Assembly (NCBI GenBank): GCA_011523765.1
Contig: WTGA01000067.1
Span: forward strand, 1 to 35,954
Reading direction: 5' to 3'
Source: Gammaproteobacteria bacterium
GTDB taxonomy: Bacteria > Pseudomonadota > Gammaproteobacteria > Arenicellales > Poriferihabitantaceae
DNA: 35,954 nucleotides
Position numbers and translations under genes: made by a program. Positions 25,932-34,027 of this stretch are shown here, piece after piece. Below the pieces are notes generated by a model that worked only from the letters and a program-made list of their open reading frames with translations, had not been told where the DNA came from and searched no databases. How positions within the stretch are numbered: the stretch's first letter is position 1; each line of letters begins with the position of its first letter.

Positions 25932-26771
25932 ATGTTTACCTATTTGAACCCGGCCGTCCGTGAACGGCTGGTTGCATCCGGAACCCTGTTTCGTATCGAC
26001 CGCCGGGGCGATCTCCTCTCCATGGATGATTCCCTGCCCACAGACGAGTGGGTGATCAACCTGCTCGGGCCCATCCCCCTGCCCATGAAACTGCACGGGT
26101 GCCCCCATGAAGCCCAGTGGTATGCCGCCGTAAGGAGTACCGAACTGGACAAGGTGGAATCGCTGGCCAATGAATTGAGAAAGACCGGAGGTCAAAACCT
26201 GTTTTCCAGACTCGCCTCCTTCATGGCGGTGAACAGCGTACTGATCATTGGAGACCCGGTCCAATCGCACAACCCGCTCGTCCGGGTGCATTCAAATTGC
26301 CTGACCGGAGATGTGTTCGGTTCCGAGCGTTGCGAATGCGGCCCCCAGCTTGCCCTGGCAATGGAACGCATTTCCGCCGACCCGGCAGGCGGGATGGTGG
26401 TCTACATGGCGGGACACGAAGGCCGGGGGATCGGGCTGTGGGCCAAAGCGGCCACCTATCTCCTGCAGGATGCCGGTGAAAACACCTACCAGGCCAACGA
26501 ATCCCTGGGCCTGCCCACCGATTCCAGGGATTTTTCAGAAGCCGCTGCACTCATCCTGCATTTTCTCGGGAACCGGCCCTTTCGCCTGCTCACCAACAAT
26601 CCGAAAAAGATCCAGGACCTGGAAACGGCCGGGCTGACCAAAATCTCCGTGGAACAGCATATCGCCGGGGTATCGAAATGGAACCGGCAGTATCTGAGTG
26701 CCAAGCGGAGCTGGGGCCACATCATTGGAGAAATCGACGCCACACCGGATTCCCAAACCGGTTCAAGCTGA
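25932..26771 (+). CDS. GTP cyclohydrolase II (RibA-like)
   Basis: Homologue of GTP cyclohydrolase II, which opens GTP for riboflavin synthesis. The zinc cysteines are Cys123, Cys134 and Cys136 (HSNCLTGD and RCECG). EGRGIGL and TDSRDF (candidate catalytic Arg199) are present, as is LTNNPKK near the C-terminus. An N-terminal extension of roughly 85 residues precedes the core compared with E. coli RibA. The loop before EGRGIGL reads MAGH rather than the usual HRQ. It is a single gene without other rib genes, so it might serve another pathway, as some RibA homologues do in pyrimidine catabolism. Those differences make a specific role uncertain. Confidence 0.8.
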   Translation: MFTYLNPAVRERLVASGTLFRIDRRGDLLSMDDSLPTDEWVINLLGPIPLPMKLHGCPHEAQWYAAVRSTELDKVESLANELRKTGGQNLFSRLASFMAVNSVLIIGDPVQSHNPLVRVHSNCLTGDVFGSERCECGPQLALAMERISADPAGGMVVYMAGHEGRGIGLWAKAATYLLQDAGENTYQANESLGLPTDSRDFSEAAALILHFLGNRPFRLLTNNPKKIQDLETAGLTKISVEQHIAGVSKWNRQYLSAKRSWGHIIGEIDATPDSQTGSS

Positions 26772-26803
26772 GAAAACAACCCGGAGCGGCGTGCTCCGAC
26801 GGG

Positions 26804-27694
26804 TCAGGGCCTTTTCCCGGGAAATGCCGACGCTTTTTTCATCGCCAGTACGGAATGCACGGCCAGGGTTGCAATGACAATCGTGCCGCCCAGCAGGGTC
26901 AGGTTACCGGGTTGTTCCTTCAGCATGATCCAGACCCAGAGCGGTCCGAACACGGATTCAAGGAGCATCAGCAGCCCCACCTCAGGCGCCGAAATGTATT
27001 TTGGACCGAGAAACATCATGGTCGCCGCGACGGGTAACATGATGAATCCCATCAGGAACAGATACAGCAGGTCCCGGTCTGTAGTCTGGGAAGGCAGGAC
27101 AAACGGCTCCAGGACCAGTGCCATCAGAAAACCGCCCAGGACAAATGAAGGCAACAGGTCCCGGTCCCGGTAGTGGGCCACCAGGGTGAAACTGACCGCC
27201 AGGGTAAACGCCGCCACCAGTCCCGCCAGATTTCCCAGATGCGCATCCGGCATCACGTTTTTCCCGGAACAGATAATGGCAATTCCGGCCGAAGCGGCAC
27301 TGATCGCAATCCAGGTCCGCCGGTCCACCTTCTGCTTGAGGAACAGCCAGGCGATCAACGCCGCAAAAAACGGGGTGGTGCTGATGATAAACAGTGTATT
27401 CGCCACCGTGGTGTGAGTAAGGGAATAGATGAAGCTCAGATTCCCCAGAAAATACAGGGTGGCCATCCACAATCCCGGTATGCCGATGTTGAAAAAGGCC
27501 TCGACCACCCTTTTCCGGTAATACAGCACAAGCAGCACAAGCATGCCGGTGCTGTAGAACAATCCCCGCCAGAATGAAATGGTCAGCACATCCGTAGAGA
27601 TCAAGCGGACCAACAGTCCATCCGGGCTGATCACCAATACCCCCAGGCCGGTAATCAGCAATCCCTTGGCCTGATTGGAAAATGAAGAAAACAT
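26804..27694 (-). CDS. EamA/DMT family transporter
   Basis: A 296-aa drug/metabolite-transporter superfamily protein with about ten hydrophobic segments arranged as two EamA repeats (about residues 10-140 and 150-285). Family-like features include SFWRGLFY in the first repeat and ISTTPFFAALIAWLFLKQ at the end of it. The second repeat ends SAPEVGLLMLLESVFGPLW, typical of EamA proteins. Direction and substrate are unknown; many relatives export amino acids or metabolites. It is the last gene of a minus-strand operon, 18 nt after the YcaQ-type gene. Confidence 0.85.
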   Translation of the reverse strand: MFSSFSNQAKGLLITGLGVLVISPDGLLVRLISTDVLTISFWRGLFYSTGMLVLLVLYYRKRVVEAFFNIGIPGLWMATLYFLGNLSFIYSLTHTTVANTLFIISTTPFFAALIAWLFLKQKVDRRTWIAISAASAGIAIICSGKNVMPDAHLGNLAGLVAAFTLAVSFTLVAHYRDRDLLPSFVLGGFLMALVLEPFVLPSQTTDRDLLYLFLMGFIMLPVAATMMFLGPKYISAPEVGLLMLLESVFGPLWVWIMLKEQPGNLTLLGGTIVIATLAVHSVLAMKKASAFPGKRP

Positions 27695-27712
27695 GGTATT
27701 CGGCCGTGTCAG

Positions 27713-28903
27713 TCAGGAAAATTCCGATACCAGAAACTTTTTCAGCGATGAATCCGGAACCCGCTCGACCGCGAGCATGGAACATTCGTTGAAACCCATA
27801 AAGTTTTCCAGTTCCCGGGCTAGGGCAAGGGCAAAGGCCTCTTTGCAGCGTACTGCGGGCTCAAGCACCAGGTTCCGGATTTCCAGCGTCCCGGTTTTCC
27901 GGTCCGCCCTGCAGTCAATCCGGGCGGCAAATTGCGCATTCCACAGGACCGGGAGGCAGAAATAGCCGTACTTTCTCCGGTTTGCCGGCACATAGCACTC
28001 AATCTGGTAATCAAACCCGAACAGCCGCTTGAGCCGCCCTCTATGGATCACCAGGTTGTCAAACGGGGACAGGATTCTGAGCCGGGAAAGAGGGAGCGGC
28101 CGGTCCAGCAGGTCCAGGCTGGAGACCTTCGCGAAACCGGACCAGTCCTGGATGGCCACCCGGACCAGTTCGTTGTCTTCGGCCATGTGATCCAGGTGAC
28201 GCTGGATGTTTTTCTTCACTCCCTTTCTCAGGTACGCGATTTCAGCGGCATCCCCGAAACCATGGGCATCCAGGTATCGATGGATCAGTTTGCGGCAGAA
28301 TTCCTCCTCCGTCGGCCTGGATACATCCAGGCCGTCAGGCAGGACCCGTTCGGTCAGGTCATACACTTTCCGGAAATTGTCCCGCCTTGCCACCATCAGC
28401 CGGCCTTCCATGAACAGCTGTTCCAGGGCGTATTTGGCCGGCTTCCATTCCCACATGGGCAATCGGGTCCATCCGTGGTGTTCAAAATCCCTGGACTGCA
28501 GGGGTCCTTCATCGCGGACCCGTTTCCATACCGCCTGTTTCACGGCCGGGTCGCAACCAAACCAGAGCTGCCTTCCCCCGGCAATGGATTCCTTGTTCGG
28601 CAGGGAGAAACGGTACTCCTCCATGGGCAAGTAGGCCGCGGCATGGGACCAGTACTCAAACACCTTTTTCTGCTGCAGGAGTTTGTCCAGGTGGTCCGTC
28701 CGGTAGCGGGGATTGCGGTTCCAGAGGGTATGATGATGTGCACGCTGAATCACCGATATCGTGTCAATCTGGATATAACCCAGATGGGAAATGGCATCCA
28801 GGGTGACGTCCAGCGCCTTGCCGGTTCTTGGCAACCGCAATACCCGCTGGCTCAACAACGCAAGCTTGCGCGCCTGCCTGGACGAAAACGAGAGGGTTTC
28901 CAT
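27713..28903 (-). CDS. YcaQ/AlkX-type DNA glycosylase (winged-helix HTH_42)
   Basis: A 396-aa winged-helix protein of the AlkZ/YcaQ superfamily. E. coli YcaQ (AlkX) unhooks interstrand DNA crosslinks; the distant AlkZ group protects producers of DNA-alkylating toxins. The catalytic motif is QxD here (Gln45-Ile46-Asp47 in YIQIDTISVIQRAHH), which is the YcaQ type; AlkZ has QxQ. WSHAAAYLPM and the C-terminal LLxPFDNLVIHR-like block (ILSPFDNLVIHR) support the family. It lies between an FAD oxidoreductase and a transporter gene on the minus strand, with gaps of 18-27 nt. Confidence 0.82.
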   Translation of the reverse strand: METLSFSSRQARKLALLSQRVLRLPRTGKALDVTLDAISHLGYIQIDTISVIQRAHHHTLWNRNPRYRTDHLDKLLQQKKVFEYWSHAAAYLPMEEYRFSLPNKESIAGGRQLWFGCDPAVKQAVWKRVRDEGPLQSRDFEHHGWTRLPMWEWKPAKYALEQLFMEGRLMVARRDNFRKVYDLTERVLPDGLDVSRPTEEEFCRKLIHRYLDAHGFGDAAEIAYLRKGVKKNIQRHLDHMAEDNELVRVAIQDWSGFAKVSSLDLLDRPLPLSRLRILSPFDNLVIHRGRLKRLFGFDYQIECYVPANRRKYGYFCLPVLWNAQFAARIDCRADRKTGTLEIRNLVLEPAVRCKEAFALALARELENFMGFNECSMLAVERVPDSSLKKFLVSEFS

Positions 28904-28930
28904 GGTTTCCGGTCAGAAAGCCGTCCAGAA

Positions 28931-30325
28931 CTACAGTTCGCCGCCCGCCCGACGCTGTCCCCACCACAACCGGGTGTTCACCCCCAGGCTCATGAAGGGT
29001 TCGGGAAACAGTTTTTTCGGAGGGGCACACTGCAACAGGTCACGGACCATGGAGTGGTGGTCACCCACCGCGTGATCGACGATCAACATTCCCGAGAGGG
29101 TGCCCTGGGTGGCCCCCAGGCCATTCTGGCAACCGGCCGCATACACTCCTTTTTCAATTTCGCCAAAGGCCGGAACGGAATTTCGTGCCAGGCACAGATG
29201 CCCGCTCCACCGATACTCCATGCCGACCTTGCCAAGCATGGGGAACCTCGCTGCAAAGGATGCCTCCTGCCTCTTCCCAGCCGCCGAAATGAGCCGTCGG
29301 GTGGTTTCCCGCTGCGGATTGTAGGTAATCGAATTCCGCACCAGTATCCGGTGGTCCCGGGTTCTGCGTATGGTCGAGCCCATGGCATGTGCCGGCGTGA
29401 TCCCCCATTCCGGTTCCCCGCCCAGGTCCCGCTGCTCCCGGACTGTCAGTTCCCGGGTCATGCTGGCATACAGGAAAATATGCATCAGGCGCCGTTTGAA
29501 CAGCCCGAAGGACTCCAGATGGCCATTGACGGTGAGAATCACCTTGTCCGCCGCCACGGACCCTTTTGGCGTCCTCACGCGGTGGGGACTGCCGGTTTCA
29601 ATCCTGATCACCGGGCTGTTTTCGAAAATATCCGTTCGGTTGCCCTCGCCACACAGTCCCCGGGCAATTCCCCGGATATACCCGGCGGGCTGGACCAGCA
29701 GGCATCCGGGCAGGTGAATGCCGCCCGAATAGTAACCGGAACCGATAACCGCTTTCAGTTCCTTTTCATTGTATTTCGTAAACGGCTCGCCCAGTTTTTC
29801 CAGGTGCCTGGAATAGGAAAGCAGTGCATCCAGGCCCGCCTGGCTGGTTGCCGCATTGATTCGGCCCACGGAGGATGAACAGGACTGCAGGCCAAATTCG
29901 TCAATCATCGATTTTGCATAGCTGATGGCGAACCGGTTCCTTTGAATCTGCTTCCGGTCTGCTGTCAGGTCGCTCACATAATCATGGTTTTGCAAATGGT
30001 GGGGAAGGTCGATGAAAAAACCGCTGTTGCGCCCGGACGCTCCCCAGGCGATGGGTTGCGCATCCAGGACCGCGACCGTATCCGAAGGTGATTTTTCCTG
30101 AATTCGCCTGGCGGCACTCAGGCCGGCGAAACCGGCACCGATGATGACCCAGTCCACCCGGATGTCCCGGTCGAGAATGCGCGGCGCGGGAGGCGGCGGC
30201 AGCGTTTGATACCATCCCGACCCCGCCAGGTCAGCAGGTAATTTAGAAGCGGTAAACAGCAATGGCCGGCAAAATCCGGGATGGGGTCCTGCAAAACCAT
30301 GTCTCGGCTTTTGGGATTTCCACAA
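28931..30325 (-). CDS. FAD-dependent oxidoreductase (DAO family)
   Basis: Amine or amino-acid oxidase-like flavoprotein. FAD binding is seen in DWVIIGAGFAGLSAARR (near residue 58), then LDAQPIAWGASGRNSGF, the PuuB-like ASGRNSG block. The C-terminal region has AGCQNGLGATQGTLSG. Relatives oxidise gamma-glutamylputrescine, sarcosine-type or other secondary amines. Substrate unknown. No ATG lies near the likely N-terminus; the longest frame opens with TTG at 30325, and a TTG at 30262 (giving LLFTASKLP) is a more family-like start. It is the second gene of the minus-strand operon. The N-terminal assignment is uncertain; the body is clear. Confidence 0.82.
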   Translation of the reverse strand: MWKSQKPRHGFAGPHPGFCRPLLFTASKLPADLAGSGWYQTLPPPPAPRILDRDIRVDWVIIGAGFAGLSAARRIQEKSPSDTVAVLDAQPIAWGASGRNSGFFIDLPHHLQNHDYVSDLTADRKQIQRNRFAISYAKSMIDEFGLQSCSSSVGRINAATSQAGLDALLSYSRHLEKLGEPFTKYNEKELKAVIGSGYYSGGIHLPGCLLVQPAGYIRGIARGLCGEGNRTDIFENSPVIRIETGSPHRVRTPKGSVAADKVILTVNGHLESFGLFKRRLMHIFLYASMTRELTVREQRDLGGEPEWGITPAHAMGSTIRRTRDHRILVRNSITYNPQRETTRRLISAAGKRQEASFAARFPMLGKVGMEYRWSGHLCLARNSVPAFGEIEKGVYAAGCQNGLGATQGTLSGMLIVDHAVGDHHSMVRDLLQCAPPKKLFPEPFMSLGVNTRLWWGQRRAGGEL

Positions 30326-30352
30326 AACCGGTGTTTGCCCGAAATAGGCCTT

Positions 30353-30739
30353 TCAACGACTTCTTCCTATCCAGCGCTGAACAGCATCCACCGAATCAGT
30401 GGGCCCGGTATTGAAACAGATCTTCGCGGAGGGTGCGGATTCGTGTACCACATTGACCAGCGCCTCGAACATGACAAGGTGCGCCTCATCCTTGCGTACC
30501 CCGGCCCCGATCAGAACACAGTCCCAGGCCCGTTGGTCCAGTGCGGCCGCCACCTCCCCTGCAGCACTGCTGCCGTCATGGATGAAGCACAGTTCAGCCT
30601 CATAGCCAAGCGCATTGAGCCGGTCTCGATCGGCATTCAGTGCGTGGCGTACTTTTTCGGCAGTGAGACCCGGCCACCTGCTGTAATCGACGACCTCCGG
30701 GTTCCAGCCCACCATCAATACCGTTTTGTTGTCTGTCAT
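30353..30739 (-). CDS. Conserved hypothetical protein
   Basis: A 128-aa soluble protein, with a pattern I recall from conserved hypothetical proteins in many bacteria: VLMVGWNPEVVDYSRWPGL, LNALGYEAELCFIHDG, DCVLIGAGVRKD and VVHESAPSAKICFNTGP. It looks like an alpha/beta (flavodoxin- or response-regulator-like) fold. The function is unknown. The ATG at 30739 is chosen because AGG lies 7 nt upstream; an in-frame ATG at 30751 is possible. It is the first gene of the operon with the FAD oxidoreductase, the YcaQ-type glycosylase and the EamA transporter (27 nt to the next gene). Confidence 0.7.
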   Translation of the reverse strand: MTDNKTVLMVGWNPEVVDYSRWPGLTAEKVRHALNADRDRLNALGYEAELCFIHDGSSAAGEVAAALDQRAWDCVLIGAGVRKDEAHLVMFEALVNVVHESAPSAKICFNTGPTDSVDAVQRWIGRSR

Positions 30740-30769
30740 GTCAAACCTCATGAATTAAACTGCTCCGTA

Positions 30770-30801
30770 CCGGACCCCGGTCGAATGCTGACCGGGTCCG
30801 G
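30770..30801. repeat. Strong inverted repeat at the metabolic/defence boundary
   Basis: The arms CCGGACCCCGGTC and GACCGGGTCCGG pair over 12 bp with one bulged base around a short loop (GAATGCT). It lies just upstream of the minus-strand operon and at the left edge of the degraded region. There is no T-tract on either strand, so it is not an obvious intrinsic terminator; it could be an operator or a recombination end. Confidence 0.4.
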
Positions 30802-30819
30802 GACAAAATGAATCTCCGC

Positions 30820-30836
30820 GGTCGTATTCTACGACC
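30820..30836. repeat. Perfect 7-bp stem, 3-nt loop, inside duplicated CCGCGGTCG
   Basis: GGTCGTA pairs perfectly with TACGACC around TTC. The nonamer CCGCGGTCG occurs at the left arm and again about 30 nt further on. It is next to the previous inverted repeat, between the last metabolic gene and the broken higB. Confidence 0.35.
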
Positions 30837-30938
30837 AGTAACGGCCGCGGTCGAGTCTTTGTGAACAGGATGCTTGAACAACGCGGATACCACTGCTAAG
30901 ATGCCAGCAATGCGGTTGCAGCGGGGAAGCAGACTGCC

Positions 30939-31216
30939 GTGATCGTCGGCTTTTCCGGCAAGAGGACAAAGCGTTCTACCGGGACGGTCGGGTTTCGGCC
31001 TTCTCCGGCTTTTCCCGCAGCACCTCGCGCAAGCTCGACCCGCTTGATGCCGCCACCCGCCTAAGCGACCCGGCAGGACCCAGCAATCGTCTGAAGGCGT
31101 TCAAGGGTCGTCGAGGGGCCGTGGAGCCTTCGCATCAACGACCCATGGCGGATTGGCTTCAAATGGCCCGAAGGAGGCTTTGGGCGACCGAAGTCGAAAT
31201 CATCGATTACCATTGA
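30939..31216 (+). pseudogene. Broken higB-like (RelE superfamily) toxin gene
   Basis: Pieces of a HigB-type mRNA interferase can be read only by changing frame at least three times. From the GTG at 30939 the first frame gives MIVGFSGKRTK. A second frame gives GRVSAFSGFSR, LDPLDAATRLSDPAGPSNRL and KAFKG. A third gives WSLRINDPWRIGFKWPEGG. The tail EVEIIDYH with stop at 31214-31216 is back in the second. The order is that of intact HigB proteins (about 92 aa). The gene cannot make a functional toxin. It is followed 13 nt later by the broken higA. Confidence 0.75.
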
Positions 31217-31229
31217 GAGGAGACTTGAC

Positions 31230-31504
31230 ATGCGTGACCCTATTCATCCCGGCGAGACGCTACACGAGGATCTCGACGCACTGTGCATGAGTGAGGCGGA
31301 GTTGGCGCGGCAGATCGAAGTGCCGGTGAACCGCATCACCGGCGACACGGCCCTGCGCTTGGGCATTTTTTCGGCACGTCGGAGGGGTTCCGGGTGAACC
31401 TCCAGATACTCCATGAACTGCGTCTTGCGGAACAGAAGAACGGCACGACAATCGCCCGACTGCCGACATTGGGTGCGGGAATGGACCTGCATGCCACCGG
31501 TTGA
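31230..31504 (+). pseudogene. Broken higA-like antitoxin gene (XRE family)
   Basis: From the ATG at 31230, with AGGAG 5-10 nt upstream, the frame reads MRDPIHPGETLHEDL and SEAELARQIEVPVNRIT, the HigA N-terminus and first half of the helix-turn-helix. It then jumps directly to DTALRLG, so roughly 10-15 residues of the family's loop (INGKRGIT-like) are missing. After a run of six T the frame is lost. The other frame carries FFGTSEGFRVNLQILHELRL and ends at 31504. Both an internal deletion and a frameshift inactivate it. Confidence 0.8.
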
Positions 31505-31599
31505 CTGACGACACCCACCGACCAGCCAGCGATTCAAGTGATGGGAAGGACGCTCGTTGATTGCGGAGCGAACGGCTGGCCGGACGCGCGCGTCGCGGA

Positions 31600-31725
31600 A
31601 GACGGATCAAGGCAGCAGGCCTTTTCGTGCCGACTGCCCGGGGCGATGAGCCAACCGGTGTTTTTGCGCTCGGTGTCGAATTCGATGAATACGGCTTGGA
31701 GCCTCGTGTGGTGTTGCGGTTATGA
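31600..31725 (+). pseudogene. Possible 3' end of an unidentified gene
   Basis: A plus-strand frame reads RIKAAGLFVPTARGDEPTG, then VFALGVEFDEYGLEPRVVLRL and a TGA at 31723-31725. The tail looks like real protein, and its stop overlaps the next ATG by 4 nt (ATGA at 31722), as in an operon. There is no start or body of the gene upstream; the region before it is the broken higA. I do not recognise the family. Probably a C-terminal relic of a gene that preceded the restriction-type gene below. Confidence 0.4.
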
Positions 31726-31958
31726 CTGAAGCACAAACCAGCCTCGATCTCGGGGGAAGACCAACCGCCTGTGCTATTCTTGACCGCATTCGTTCCGAGA
31801 GCTGCCACGAGTTCGAGAAGGGACGCTGGTTCGAGCAATTGTACATGTGCATCGCGCTTGAGAAGCTTGAATTCAAGACAGACGAAAAAATTGCATTAAG
31901 CGGATTTCCGTTTGTCCATTGCATAAGGTTGCCACGGCAGGGTGCTCGGCGGCGATGA
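31722..31958 (+). pseudogene. Truncated 5' end of a restriction-type helicase/methylase gene
   Basis: The first 55 residues (to about 31886) resemble the N-terminus of large type ISP-like restriction or DEAD-box helicase proteins: ILDRIRSESCHEFEKGRWFEQL, then LEKLEFKTDE. The family would continue for a thousand residues or more, but similarity stops abruptly at 31886. The frame runs 23 unrelated residues to a TGA that overlaps the DruA-like ATG. I read this as the stump of a gene cut off where the next operon's upstream region was joined. A small intact ORF in the operon is a less likely alternative. Confidence 0.5.
31891..31927 (+). promoter_or_regulatory. Candidate operator/promoter of the DruA-like operon
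   Basis: TTGCATTAAG (31891-31900) is repeated as TTGCATAAG (31919-31927). Between them lies the dyad AAGCGGA-TT-TCCGTTT (6 of 7 positions paired). It lies immediately upstream of the DruA-like start and begins exactly where the truncated gene's similarity ends. WYL-type regulators of defence operons bind similar inverted repeats, but none is encoded here. This is a suggestion, not a proven site. Confidence 0.35.
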
Positions 31959-34027
31959 TCGTACCGATTTATCCCCCTTTGGACGGTGAAGCAGCCGAAC
32001 GATTTCACGGATTTGTGATGAAACTCGCAAGTGCCCAGCATATGCGAAGAAAGGAAGGCATGACTCGTGCGCTGGAGGCAGAGATTGGCTGGTGCCAGTC
32101 GGAGCAAGGCATTAATAAGAGGCGGTTAGCTTACGAGGCGTGTGTCAGGGTTCTATACGACCTCGCACGGCTGCGCTGGCGTATCGTCGAGCAGGGGTAT
32201 GGATTCGCCTTGGAGAATCGAAAGGAAAGAGGAGGAGGAGGTCCGACAGAGGAGATTGTAGTCAAGAAAGAGATATTACGTAGCGAATTGCGGTCTGTCG
32301 TCGACGAGCAAAAGCGCCAACCTGCCGTGCTGAAGTTTATTGCCCGCATGGAGGACGAGGACCGTTTAGGTCAGCGCAGCGTGAAGTTGCTCATGGCGGA
32401 TGGGGCGGAGTTGGCAGCAAGACTAGCGCCTGCGCGGGACCTCGAAGGAGAAAAAAGGATTGCGGCTCTGGGTGAGGCCGTCAAACCCTATCTTCAGGAA
32501 GCAGATGGCAGTATGGATCTAACGACAGGACGCCGGCTCCGCGAGATCTGGCGCTATTTTCGGTACAGCTGGTCGATACCTCAGGTGCCTACGCCGGGAC
32601 GGCAGTTGCTCTATCTCGTGAGGGACAGTGCCCACCCTGCGCATCCGGTGATCGGTATCGCCGCGCTCAACAATTGTCCTCTCGAAATGGGCGAGCCACG
32701 CGAGAGATATATCGGCTGGCATCTCTCAGCGATAACAGAACGATTTGGTGCCGCTACGAGGAATGGCAAGGCAGCATTGGAGGAGGAAGTTCGATGGTTA
32801 GAACGGCAGTTGGAGGCGTCGCTCTCCGAAATCGACTGGAGCAATCTCGTAACTGTGAAAGAAGTCGAATCTCCCGATGACGCCGTCGTCCGCCGGCTGG
32901 TGCTGCGCAGTCAGGAGTTTTCGAAGCTGCGCGAAACCCTACTCAAGGAAATCGCCGACTCGACGGAAGATACATTCGATGCTAGCCTTTGGGACGATAC
33001 GAACGCGCCCCCGGTCGACGACGACATCCTTAGGCTCGAGGCCAAGGCATCGGTCGATACTCGCATGCACATTGCCCGCCGGCAACTGGTGGCGAAGAAG
33101 CGGGCACTTGCATTGTCACGTCTACTGTCGGCCCGGCTCGCGATTGCCAAGCACCGAACAAAACTCACCAATCCGGAGACGGCGTCGACGACGCTTGAGC
33201 GAGACGACTTGAGGTGTGCAGTGAACATTGTGCTGGAGGCACTGAAAGGACGACGGGCTGGCGCTAACCTGCTTGAAATCACGACCTGTGGAGCGATCGC
33301 GCCGTACAATCGAATTCTCGGCGGCAAGCTAGTTGCCCTGCTGATGCTCAGTCCGCAAATTAGCGCTGACTATCAGCGACGTTATTCCCATCCTTCGATC
33401 ATCTCCTCGCAAATGAAGAATCGTCCGGTAATTCGCGATAACGCGCTCGTTTATCTCGGGACGACCAGCCTCTATGTCCACGGTTCGAGCCAATACAACC
33501 GGCTACGTCTGCCTGCTGGCACGATCGCACCGGACCAGGAAACTATTCATTACAACGCGATCGGTCAGACCTCGGGTTTCGGGACGGTACAGTTCTCATC
33601 CGAAACAAGCAGGGCGATCGAGGCCTATCTTGCCCACGATGAAAAATTCAGGGACGTGAACAGCATCTTCGGGGAGGGGACTAGTCCGAAGCTCCGCAAG
33701 CTAAAGATGGGCCTACACAAGCTGGGATTCGATCCCAACAAGTTGATCCAGCATCGGCATCACCGCTTAATCTACGCAGCCCCGTTGTTTCCGAAGGCTC
33801 GGGACTGGCTACAGGAACGCACCTCGAAACTACCGGACTATGTCGCGGTGCCTGAGAGCTACGAGGACGGAACCGAACGCATAGCATCGTATTGGCGTCG
33901 GCGCTGGCTCGCGAGCCGGCTTCGTCATCGGTCAAGTATGGCTGCCTTGCCACGGGACATTTTCGTGCCCCTAGGCAAGACCAGCGAACAAGCACGAGAG
34001 AATCGAGCGGATGAACGAGGGGGATAG
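31955..34027 (+). CDS. DUF4338 (DruA-like) protein, candidate anti-phage defence component
   Basis: A 690-aa protein with the two halves of the DUF4338 domain found in DruA of Druantia defence systems. Block one (about 196-258) is IWRYFRYSWSIPQVPTPGR, YLVRDSAHPAHPVIGIAAL and RERYIGWH. Block two (about 440-550) is ITTCGAIAPYNRILGGK, ALLMLS, GTTSLYVHGSSQYNRL and TSGFGTVQFS. A helical insertion of some 180 residues separates them and the N-terminal 190 residues are also helical. Its end overlaps the ATPase gene by 17 nt. The start is uncertain: the ATG at 31955 lacks a good Shine-Dalgarno. The role in defence follows from family and context. Confidence 0.7.
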   Translation: MIVPIYPPLDGEAAERFHGFVMKLASAQHMRRKEGMTRALEAEIGWCQSEQGINKRRLAYEACVRVLYDLARLRWRIVEQGYGFALENRKERGGGGPTEEIVVKKEILRSELRSVVDEQKRQPAVLKFIARMEDEDRLGQRSVKLLMADGAELAARLAPARDLEGEKRIAALGEAVKPYLQEADGSMDLTTGRRLREIWRYFRYSWSIPQVPTPGRQLLYLVRDSAHPAHPVIGIAALNNCPLEMGEPRERYIGWHLSAITERFGAATRNGKAALEEEVRWLERQLEASLSEIDWSNLVTVKEVESPDDAVVRRLVLRSQEFSKLRETLLKEIADSTEDTFDASLWDDTNAPPVDDDILRLEAKASVDTRMHIARRQLVAKKRALALSRLLSARLAIAKHRTKLTNPETASTTLERDDLRCAVNIVLEALKGRRAGANLLEITTCGAIAPYNRILGGKLVALLMLSPQISADYQRRYSHPSIISSQMKNRPVIRDNALVYLGTTSLYVHGSSQYNRLRLPAGTIAPDQETIHYNAIGQTSGFGTVQFSSETSRAIEAYLAHDEKFRDVNSIFGEGTSPKLRKLKMGLHKLGFDPNKLIQHRHHRLIYAAPLFPKARDWLQERTSKLPDYVAVPESYEDGTERIASYWRRRWLASRLRHRSSMAALPRDIFVPLGKTSEQARENRADERGG

